DNA of 14,401 nt from positions 1-14,401 of the forward strand of contig CAZEIW010000090.1 in assembly GCA_964512305.1 (NCBI GenBank), read 5' to 3'. Positions within the stretch are counted from its first letter, which is position 1. Every line of letters starts with the position of its first letter. A program made the position numbers and the translations under genes. Source of the DNA: CAZEIW01 sp964512305. GTDB lineage: Bacteria > Pseudomonadota > Gammaproteobacteria > Burkholderiales > Burkholderiaceae_F. Below are positions 1-5,154 of the stretch, in pieces. The notes beneath the pieces were generated by a model. The model saw nothing but the letters and a program-made list of their open reading frames with translations, was not told the origin of the DNA and did no database searches.

Positions 1-75
1 CAGGTCAAGTTCGTCGTCAGGAGCCTCAAAGACGCCTCGGTCAACGTCGGCGCGGGCGCCGCGATCTATCTCTGA
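1..75 (+). CDS. 3' end of an unidentified gene (partial)
   Basis: The first reading frame is open from the window edge to a TGA at 73-75 and encodes 24 residues ending in VGAGAAIYL. The alternating hydrophobic pattern suggests beta strands, but too little is present to name a family. The stop lies 14 bp before the ATG of the SIR2-like gene on the same strand, so the two are probably co-transcribed. Evidence that it is coding rests on frame, spacing and GC-rich third positions only. Confidence 0.5.
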   Translation, partial: QVKFVVRSLKDASVNVGAGAAIYL

Positions 76-89
76 ACGGAGAGGCCTGC

Positions 90-965
90 ATGGAAGCGGA
101 ACATCTGCGACTTGCCACCGCGCTCGATGCGCTGGAAGAGGGCCGCGTGATCCCCTACCTTGGCCCCGGCCTGCTGGCGCTCGTCGAGGACGCGGCGCCG
201 CCGGGGACCCCGGAGGCCCTTGCGGCGACGCTGACCGCGCAGGCCAGCGTGCCGCACAAGATCCGCAAGAGATTGACGCAGGCGGCCCAGTTCATCGAGA
301 ACTTCAAGCACCGCAAGACGGTCGTCGCGCTGATGAACAAGGCGTTCGCGACGCGGCCGGCGCCCTCGGACCTGCATCGCGCGATCGCGGCCAGCCGCGC
401 GCCCCTGATCGTCGATAACTGGTACGACGACACGATGCTCGAGGCGCTGCGAATCGAGCGCGCCGGGAGCGGTTGGGGCCAGATCCAGGGCCTGTCGCAG
501 GCGGAGCACTTCGGGACCTGGACCGCCGCCTACGACGCGCAGGGCGGGCGGGTCCCGGCAGTCGATCCGGCGTGGCAGATGCTGCTGTACCGCCCGATCG
601 GCGGCCGCAGCCCGGCGGGCAACTACCTCGTCTCGGATTCCGATTACGTCGAGGTGCTGACCGAGATCGACATCCAGACGCCGATCCCGGCCGAGGTGCA
701 AAGGCTGCGCACCGGGCGCCACTTCCTTTTCCTCGGATGCCGGTTCGACGACCAGTTGACGCGCAGCTTCGCGAGGCAGATCGCGAAGAGATCGTCCGGG
801 CGGCATTGGGCGGTGCTGCCGGCGGAGCCGACGCGGATGGAGGCCCGCTTTCTGCACGAAAACGGCATCGAGCGCATCGCGCTGCCGCTCGCCGAGGCCG
901 CCGAGCTGCTCGTCCGGCATTCGGCCGGATGCCACGCCGCGCGCGCCGCCGAATCGGTCGCGTAG
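90..965 (+). CDS. SIR2-like (SIR2_2-type) protein next to draG
   Basis: A 291-residue protein. It reads as a divergent SIR2-fold NAD-binding protein. A glycine-rich YLGPGL loop (residues 23-28) follows a VIP strand. IVDNWYDD (107-114) sits where SIR2-like proteins have their TTN-Y-D motif. NYLVSDSDYVEV (178-189) and FLGCRFDD (214-221) match the C-terminal part of SIR2_2 domains, where a Gly-x-x-x-Asp segment closes the nucleotide fold. The usual catalytic His-Gly appears as YRPIGG (167-172), with no histidine, so classical deacylase or NADase chemistry is doubtful. There is no signal peptide or membrane segment, so it should be cytoplasmic. The ATG has GAGAGG about 7 nt upstream. The gene converges on draG with a 10-bp gap. 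The family call comes from motif layout, not a search; the link to nitrogenase control is inferred from position. Confidence 0.65.
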   Translation: MEAEHLRLATALDALEEGRVIPYLGPGLLALVEDAAPPGTPEALAATLTAQASVPHKIRKRLTQAAQFIENFKHRKTVVALMNKAFATRPAPSDLHRAIAASRAPLIVDNWYDDTMLEALRIERAGSGWGQIQGLSQAEHFGTWTAAYDAQGGRVPAVDPAWQMLLYRPIGGRSPAGNYLVSDSDYVEVLTEIDIQTPIPAEVQRLRTGRHFLFLGCRFDDQLTRSFARQIAKRSSGRHWAVLPAEPTRMEARFLHENGIERIALPLAEAAELLVRHSAGCHAARAAESVA

Positions 966-975
966 ACGGCCGGCA

Positions 976-1902
976 TCAACGACCCTGCCCTCGAGGGCCG
1001 CCGCGCGCGGCGGCCAATTCGAGCAAAGCCGCCGTCTGCGCGCGGATGCGATCCGCGATCGTCCGATCCAGCGCGCGCAGCCAGCGTTGCGGAAGCGCCC
1101 GCGCGCCGCAGCGCGCGCCGGCGAGCATCGCGGCGAGCGCGCCGGTGGTATCGGCATCGTCACCCCGGTTGACGGTGGCGACCACGCAGGTCTCGAAGTC
1201 CTCGTGGGCGAAGACATGGTGCAGCACGGTCTGCACGGTGTCGACCACATAGGCGCTGGCGCGCCCGGGATAGGGCCGGAAGCGGAACGCCGGCTGAGAA
1301 TCGACCAGCGCCTTCGCATGCGCTTCCCACTGCGCGGCCGGCTCGCCCAGGATCAGCGATCTCGCCATGCTGCCGATGGCGAGCGCCGCGGCGTCCGACA
1401 GCGGGTTGTGGTGCGTGATCCGGCATTGCTCGATCGTCCACCGTCGCATCGCCGGCGCCTCGTTCAGACCCGCCAGCACCACCGGCAGGTTGCGCATCAG
1501 GGCACCGTTGCCGGCGTCGCCTTCGGCGGGTTCGCCGCAGAGACTGCCGTCGGCGATGTAGCGGCGCAACCCGCGGCGGCAGGTGTTGCCGCAGTCGACC
1601 GGCCCGCCGCGCAGCCACGCGACCAGCGCCTCGGCCACGGCGACGGCATCCCAACCCCCGCGATCGACGATCGCCTGTCCCAGCGCGAGCGACATCGTCG
1701 TGTCGTCGGTCACCGCGCCTCGCGGCAGCCGCAGCCATCCGCCGCCGACGATCTCCCGATGCACACCGAAGCGCACGCGGATCTCGCGCGCGGTCATGAA
1801 CTCGACCGTCGCGCCGAGGGCGTCGCCGAGCGCGAAGCCGAGATAGGCGCCGAGCGCGCGGTCGGCGATTTCTTCGGGCCAGGCGCTCACGCTTTCACTC
1901 AC
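976..1902 (-). CDS. draG: ADP-ribosyl-[dinitrogen reductase] hydrolase (DraG)
   Basis: This 308-residue protein of the ADP-ribosylglycohydrolase family removes ADP-ribose from the modified arginine of NifH and so reactivates nitrogenase when nitrogen limitation or energy returns. The metal-site motifs are present: VTDDTTM (64-70), with the paired aspartates; GNGALMR (131-137); HHNPLSDAA (164-172); and NRGDDADTTG (245-254), the C-terminal Asp-rich motif that binds the two Mn/Mg ions. Length matches known DraG proteins (about 290-300 residues). The start is a GTG at 1902-1900 that overlaps the draT stop in a GTGA arrangement, so the two are translationally coupled. It is the last gene of the minus-strand globin-unknown-draT-draG run. 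In known systems DraG is itself sequestered by PII protein and AmtB; neither gene is in this window. Confidence 0.96.
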   Translation of the reverse strand: MSESVSAWPEEIADRALGAYLGFALGDALGATVEFMTAREIRVRFGVHREIVGGGWLRLPRGAVTDDTTMSLALGQAIVDRGGWDAVAVAEALVAWLRGGPVDCGNTCRRGLRRYIADGSLCGEPAEGDAGNGALMRNLPVVLAGLNEAPAMRRWTIEQCRITHHNPLSDAAALAIGSMARSLILGEPAAQWEAHAKALVDSQPAFRFRPYPGRASAYVVDTVQTVLHHVFAHEDFETCVVATVNRGDDADTTGALAAMLAGARCGARALPQRWLRALDRTIADRIRAQTAALLELAAARGGPRGQGR

Positions 1903-2666
1903 CAGTAGGCCACATCGACTTCGTACTGCCCCCCCAGCGCGATCACCTCGCCTTCACCCGCGAGCAACGAGCGCCCGAGCAGTCCCGGGAAGAACACGAG
2001 CTTCTGCAGCGGCACGCCGGTGGCGAGGATCCAGTCGCCGAACCTTCCCGCGTGCTCGCGCGACAGGCTGAACGACACCAGGTTGTTCAGGTGCACGACG
2101 CCGCGGCGCTCGCGAAGCGAACCCTCGACCACGCGGTGTTCGTCAAGCGAGTCGACGCCTCGCCACACCGGCAGCTCCCCGCGCGCCGGCACGCCGAAGC
2201 GCCGCACGCACCACTGGCAGAACTCGTACAGGAGGTCGAGTTGCAGGTTGATGCAGTTGCCGTGAAACCGGCTGACCATCTTCTCCTCGATGTACGTGAC
2301 CCAGGCCGGCGACGGGAAGCGTCCGAGCGGCGCGCGGTGGAACGTCGGCACCAGGCCGAATCGGCTTTCGACCCAGCCCTTGAGCACCGCGCCCTGCGGC
2401 GAGTTGGCGTCGAAGCCCCAGCCCTCGAGCAGTTTCCGGTAGCTCGCGCGCCAACGCAAACGCTCGCTGCGCTGCCGGGCCGCCGGGTCCGGGGTCAGCC
2501 CGAAGGCGATCTCCATGAAGTGGCGGAAGATCCCGGCGCACTCGGCCAGGTCGGCCGACGCATCGAGCAGGTCGAACAGGCCGCGTGCCGATTCACGCGT
2601 GCCGTGGATCGCGAGCGCGACCGGATGGCGGTTGAACGCAGTCGAACCAATCAGGGCGGCAGGCAC
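1899..2666 (-). CDS. draT: NAD+-dinitrogen-reductase ADP-D-ribosyltransferase (DraT)
   Basis: It transfers ADP-ribose from NAD+ to one arginine of NifH (Arg102 here), blocking electron transfer to NifDK when ammonium or darkness/anoxia signals arrive. Counted from the GTG at 2666 the protein has 255 residues. Recognisable features are HGTRESARGLFDLLD (21-35), the FHGNCINLQLDLLYEFCQWC stretch (134-153), VWRGV (167-171, the R of an R-S-E ADP-ribosyltransferase core), NNLVSFSLSRE (194-204, the S-x-S strand) and AGEGEVIALGG (236-246, with the catalytic-type glutamate). The real start is uncertain. The frame stays open upstream of the GTG, and a family-like NLVGVP segment precedes it, so a CTG at 2705-2703 may be used. 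Neither start has a strong ribosome binding site, and coupling to the upstream stop is likely. It overlaps draG by 4 bp. Confidence 0.95.
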   Translation of the reverse strand: MPAALIGSTAFNRHPVALAIHGTRESARGLFDLLDASADLAECAGIFRHFMEIAFGLTPDPAARQRSERLRWRASYRKLLEGWGFDANSPQGAVLKGWVESRFGLVPTFHRAPLGRFPSPAWVTYIEEKMVSRFHGNCINLQLDLLYEFCQWCVRRFGVPARGELPVWRGVDSLDEHRVVEGSLRERRGVVHLNNLVSFSLSREHAGRFGDWILATGVPLQKLVFFPGLLGRSLLAGEGEVIALGGQYEVDVAYW

Positions 2667-2697
2667 GCCGACCAGGTTGGTCGCCGTCCAGTTCGGG

Positions 2698-3288
2698 TCA
2701 GACAGGTCGGTTCTCGTTCGGGTTGCGCACCCGGCCCATTGCGGCCAGGCCCTGGTCGAAGCCGATCACGTCGAAGTTCCGGTCGAACTTCAGCGCCGCG
2801 TCCGCGATCGCATCGAGCTTGCCGGCGGTGTCGAGCTTCTTGAGGTCGGTCTTCTCGAGGCCGAGCAGCTCGAGGATCTCGTTGTAGACCGTCGCTTCGT
2901 CGATCGGCAGCACGTAGAACGTCGTGCCGCCGATCGGCACCTGGTAGCGCGCCGCCAGATCGATGTTGTTGCAGAACGCGAAGTACTTTCCCCCGGGATT
3001 CAAGGCATCGCCCAGCACGTCGACGACGTCCTTCAAGTACTCGAACGACAGCAGATAGGCGGCGAAGAACGGCAGGGTCGTCTCGCCGGCCTGGCCGACG
3101 GCGAGCACCTGCTCGGCGGCCAGCTCCGGCGGGCGCGCCTCGTCGGCGAGCTTCGGCGCGAAGCGCAGCGCGAGCTCGCCGCGAAAGCCGAAGCGGCCTT
3201 GCTTCCGGGTGGCTGCCTTGAACACCGGGTTCAGCAGCCGGCGTTCTTCTTCAAGTCGGGCGAAGGCGGTGTGATCGAGCGTGGTCAT
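2698..3288 (-). CDS. Unrecognised 196-aa protein between globin and draT
   Basis: I do not recognise this protein. It is soluble, with no signal peptide or membrane span, and has a mixed alpha/beta look. The N-terminal 30 residues are charged and helical. A helix around TLPFFAAYLLSFEYLKDVVD (71-90) is followed by NPGGKYFAFCNNIDLAARY (97-115), GGTTFYVLPIDEATVY (120-135) and an acidic/lysine-rich helical region (138-165). The C-terminus has DRNFDVIGFDQG (169-180). Cys106 is the only cysteine, so it is not an iron-sulfur protein. The ATG at 3288 lies inside the 3' end of the globin gene (38-bp overlap) with a weak GGGA upstream, and the stop is 31 bp before the annotated draT GTG. Sandwiched in this run, it is probably a partner in DraT/DraG control or oxygen response. 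That is context only. Confidence 0.8.
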   Translation of the reverse strand: MTTLDHTAFARLEEERRLLNPVFKAATRKQGRFGFRGELALRFAPKLADEARPPELAAEQVLAVGQAGETTLPFFAAYLLSFEYLKDVVDVLGDALNPGGKYFAFCNNIDLAARYQVPIGGTTFYVLPIDEATVYNEILELLGLEKTDLKKLDTAGKLDAIADAALKFDRNFDVIGFDQGLAAMGRVRNPNENRPV

Positions 3289-3697
3289 GCGGGTTCCCGG
3301 CGTCGTTGCGGACCGTGTCCGCGAGTTTGAAAAGCGCTCTTTCGAGCTGATCGCGCAGATCCCCGTCGGCCACCGTTTCGGCCAGCGCGCCGCGCATGCA
3401 GAGCATCCAGGCGTCGCGTTCGGCGGCGCCGATCGCGAAGTCGGCGTGCGCGCGGCGCAGCCGCGGAGGTCCGCGGCGGCGCGTGTACTCCTTCGGCCCG
3501 CCCAGCCACTCGTTCAGGTAGACCTTCAGGATCGCCTTGGTCGGGCTGAGGTCGGCCGCGTGCATCGCGCGGATCGTCGCGGCCTGCGGCAGCGTGTCGA
3601 TGCGCCGGTAGAACGCCTCGACCAGGCGATCGACGCCCGCGGCGCCGCCGATCCGTTCGTAATGCGGGTTGGTCGACTCGACCAGCTTCACTTCCAT
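3251..3697 (-). CDS. Truncated (2-on-2) hemoglobin, group II type
   Basis: A 148-residue globin of the bacterial group II (trHbO-like) family. These haem proteins bind O2 or NO at the cytoplasmic face. Signature positions: FYRRID (29-34) with the B10 tyrosine Tyr30; LSPTKAILKVYLNEWLGGP (50-68) over the E helix and following loop; RRAHADFAIG (81-90) with the proximal F8 histidine His84; and AERDAWMLCM (92-101) with the G8 tryptophan Trp97 typical of group II. Core globin homology ends near residue 130. The last ~18 residues are read from the overlap with the next gene and are unlike a globin end. The ATG at 3697 has GGAG 7 nt upstream. It is the first gene of the minus-strand run leading to draT-draG and is divergent from nifH, which suggests it is expressed under nitrogen-fixing conditions to manage O2 or NO. 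Confidence 0.92.
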   Translation of the reverse strand: MEVKLVESTNPHYERIGGAAGVDRLVEAFYRRIDTLPQAATIRAMHAADLSPTKAILKVYLNEWLGGPKEYTRRRGPPRLRRAHADFAIGAAERDAWMLCMRGALAETVADGDLRDQLERALFKLADTVRNDAGNPHDHARSHRLRPT

Positions 3698-3710
3698 GTC
3701 ATGTCTCCAA

Positions 3711-3725
3711 GCAATCGCCGTACCA
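3711..3725 (-). promoter_or_regulatory. Possible sigma-54 promoter facing the globin operon
   Basis: Read on the minus strand this is TGGTAC-GGCGA-TTGC, one mismatch from TGGCAC-N5-TTGC with the required GG-N10-GC spacing. The predicted start of transcription falls at about 3699, only a couple of bases before the globin ATG (3697). The GGAG ribosome binding site would then lie upstream of the transcript. Either the message is leaderless, or this is a chance match and transcription begins further upstream. Confidence 0.35.
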
Positions 3726-3846
3726 GGCGGCGCCCGGGCCGCGGGGGGCGCGGCGCGGCGCAGGCGAAAGGCCGTTTCCCCGAGGCGGCCAGCGCGGCCG
3801 TGCCGCGGCCATCGCGCGTGGCGTTCGCGACGCCGGCCGCGCTGTT

Positions 3847-3862
3847 TGTCGGCTTTCGCACA
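3847..3862 (+). promoter_or_regulatory. NifA upstream activator sequence
   Basis: TGTCGGCTTTCGCACA is an exact TGT-N10-ACA match, and flanking bases extend the dyad to TTGT...ACAA. It lies about 80 bp upstream of the -24 element, the usual distance for NifA binding. NifA is not encoded in this window. Because the site is between two divergent operons, it could also serve the globin promoter. Confidence 0.85.
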
Positions 3863-3912
3863 AGGCGGACCGGCGCCGACGCACGCCGACGGCCTGCGCG
3901 TTTGTTCAAGAA

Positions 3913-3925
3913 AATCATCAACTTG
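3913..3925 (+). promoter_or_regulatory. Probable IHF site in the nifH promoter
   Basis: AATCATCAACTTG matches the IHF consensus WATCAANNNNTTR at all but one specified base. It sits in the only AT-rich patch of the region, between the NifA site and the -24/-12 promoter, where IHF bends DNA to bring NifA to sigma-54 polymerase. The position supports the call; the sequence alone is weak. Confidence 0.5.
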
Positions 3926-3942
3926 AGGGTCTGCGCCACGCT

Positions 3943-3957
3943 TGGCACAAGGCTTGC
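3943..3957 (+). promoter_or_regulatory. Sigma-54 (-24/-12) promoter of the nifH operon
   Basis: TGGCACAAGGCTTGC is a perfect TGGCAC-N5-TTGC match, with GG at 3944-3945 and GC at 3956-3957 separated by 10 bases. Transcription should begin near 3969. With the upstream NifA and IHF sites this makes nifH and the downstream genes NifA/RpoN-dependent, that is, on under nitrogen limitation and low oxygen. Confidence 0.95.
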
Positions 3958-4119
3958 GTAATCAGTGGCTGCGCACCGCGTCTTGCCGACGAGTCGCTGC
4001 AGACGAAGACCCATAAAGGCATCCGAGGCTGATGGAGAGTGGTTTCGCAAACCTGGCAACGGACGGAGCGGACGGCATCGACCTGAAGCCAACTTGAAAG
4101 CTAACGGAGCAAGGACAAC

Positions 4120-5004
4120 ATGGCCGCACTTAGACAAATCGCCTTCTACGGCAAGGGTGGGATCGGCAAGTCGACCACCTCGCAGAACACGCTCGCAGCG
4201 CTGGCCGAGATGGGCCAGAAGATCCTGATCGTCGGCTGCGACCCCAAGGCCGACTCGACCCGACTGATCCTGCACGCCAAGGCGCAGGACACGATTCTTT
4301 CGCTCGCCGCGGAAGCGGGCTCGGTCGAGGACCTCGAGCTCGACGACGTGATGAAGATCGGCTATCGCAACATCCGCTGCGTCGAGTCGGGCGGTCCGGA
4401 GCCCGGCGTCGGCTGCGCCGGCCGCGGCGTGATCACGTCGATCAACTTCCTCGAGGAAAACGGCGCCTACGAAGGCGTCGACTACGTGTCGTACGACGTG
4501 CTGGGCGACGTCGTCTGCGGCGGTTTCGCGATGCCGATCCGCGAGAACAAGGCGCAGGAGATCTACATCGTGATGTCGGGCGAGATGATGGCGATGTACG
4601 CGGCCAACAACATCTCGAAGGGCATTTTGAAGTACGCGAACTCCGGCGGCGTGCGTCTGGGCGGGCTGGTGTGCAACGAGCGCCAGACCGACAAGGAGCT
4701 CGAGCTTGCCGACGCGCTCGCGAAGAAGCTCGGCACGACGCTGATCCACTTCGTGCCGCGCGACAACATCGTCCAGCACGCGGAACTCCGCCGGATGACC
4801 GTGATGGAGTATGCGCCGGACTCCAAGCAGGCCGACGAGTACCGCCAGCTCGCGCAGAAGGTCCACGTGAACGCCGGCAAGGGCGTGATCCCGACCCCGA
4901 TCACGATGGACGAGCTCGAGGACCTGCTGATGGCGCACGGGATCATGAAGACGATCGACGAGAGCCAGGTGGGCAAGACCGCGGCCGAGCTCGCGGTCGC
5001 CTGA
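4120..5004 (+). CDS. nifH: Nitrogenase iron protein (dinitrogenase reductase)
   Basis: NifH is the 294-residue ATP-hydrolysing homodimer that passes electrons one at a time to NifDK. It also takes part in P-cluster and FeMo-cofactor maturation. Visible landmarks are the P-loop GKGGIGKS (11-18), DPKADS (41-46), Cys99 in GVGCAGRG and Cys133 in VVCGG (the two ligands per subunit of the bridging [4Fe-4S] cluster), and the switch region around DYVSYDVLGD (121-130). Arg102, three residues after Cys99, is the arginine that DraT modifies. It is intact, which agrees with draT/draG nearby. Length is standard. ATG 4120 is preceded by GGAGCAAGGA. It is the first gene after the NifA/sigma-54 promoter, and the repeat array after its stop probably allows more NifH than NifDK to be made. 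Confidence 0.99.
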   Translation: MAALRQIAFYGKGGIGKSTTSQNTLAALAEMGQKILIVGCDPKADSTRLILHAKAQDTILSLAAEAGSVEDLELDDVMKIGYRNIRCVESGGPEPGVGCAGRGVITSINFLEENGAYEGVDYVSYDVLGDVVCGGFAMPIRENKAQEIYIVMSGEMMAMYAANNISKGILKYANSGGVRLGGLVCNERQTDKELELADALAKKLGTTLIHFVPRDNIVQHAELRRMTVMEYAPDSKQADEYRQLAQKVHVNAGKGVIPTPITMDELEDLLMAHGIMKTIDESQVGKTAAELAVA

Positions 5005-5137
5005 CCCTGCTTCGCGCTTCGCGCTACGCAGGGCGAGTCCTGCGGAGCGCGAAAACGTCTAGCAGGACTCGTCCTGCGAAGCGCGAAAGCATCTTGAAGG
5101 ACTTGTCCTGCGAAGCGCGAAAGCGCGTAGCAGGACC
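5005..5137 (+). repeat. 34-bp-period palindromic repeat array between nifH and nifD
   Basis: Three direct copies of a unit beginning GTCCTGCGRAGCGCGAAA start at 5037, 5071 and 5105, exactly 34 bp apart. A fourth, degenerate copy lies in inverted orientation at 5005-5034. The array can fold strongly. A 15-bp stem (with one mismatch) pairs 5018-5032 with 5039-5053 around a 6-nt loop. Shorter perfect hairpins form at 5062-5077 (GCAGGA-CTCG-TCCTGC) and 5098-5109. Each unit can also close on itself (GTCCTGC with GCAGGAC). It fills nearly all of the 150-bp nifH-nifD gap and resembles a dispersed intergenic (REP-like) repeat. The likely effect is partial termination or mRNA stabilisation that raises nifH over nifDK; this is inference. 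Confidence 0.85.
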
Positions 5138-5154
5138 CATCTTGGAGCGCGGCG

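Larger units (their letters stand above)
3698..4119. other. Divergent globin/nifH intergenic region and nifH leader
   Basis: A 422-bp region with no convincing gene. From 3726 to about 3840 it is extremely GC-rich with no motif I can name. From 3847 to 3957 it holds the NifA site, IHF-like site and sigma-54 promoter listed separately. From about 3969 to 4119 it is the nifH 5' leader of about 150 nt, which includes a small hairpin (GGTTT-CGC-AAACC, 4041-4053) and ends in the GGAGCAAGGA ribosome binding region (4106-4115). The open frames that cross it are shadows. Confidence 0.7.

Noticed and set aside
66..1319. Long minus-strand open frame opposite the SIR2-like gene
   Set aside because: Arg-rich, low-complexity translation typical of the antisense of high-GC genes; it collides with the SIR2-like and draG frames, both of which have family motifs.
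3281..3961. 226-codon plus-strand open frame across the globin gene and promoter region
   Set aside because: It runs through the globin gene in antisense and over the NifA/sigma-54 sites; the translation is Arg/Ala-rich with no domain.
5005..5137. nifH-nifD repeats as a CRISPR array
   Set aside because: The units are contiguous at 34 bp with no unique spacers, are palindromic throughout and number only three to four; no cas gene is present.
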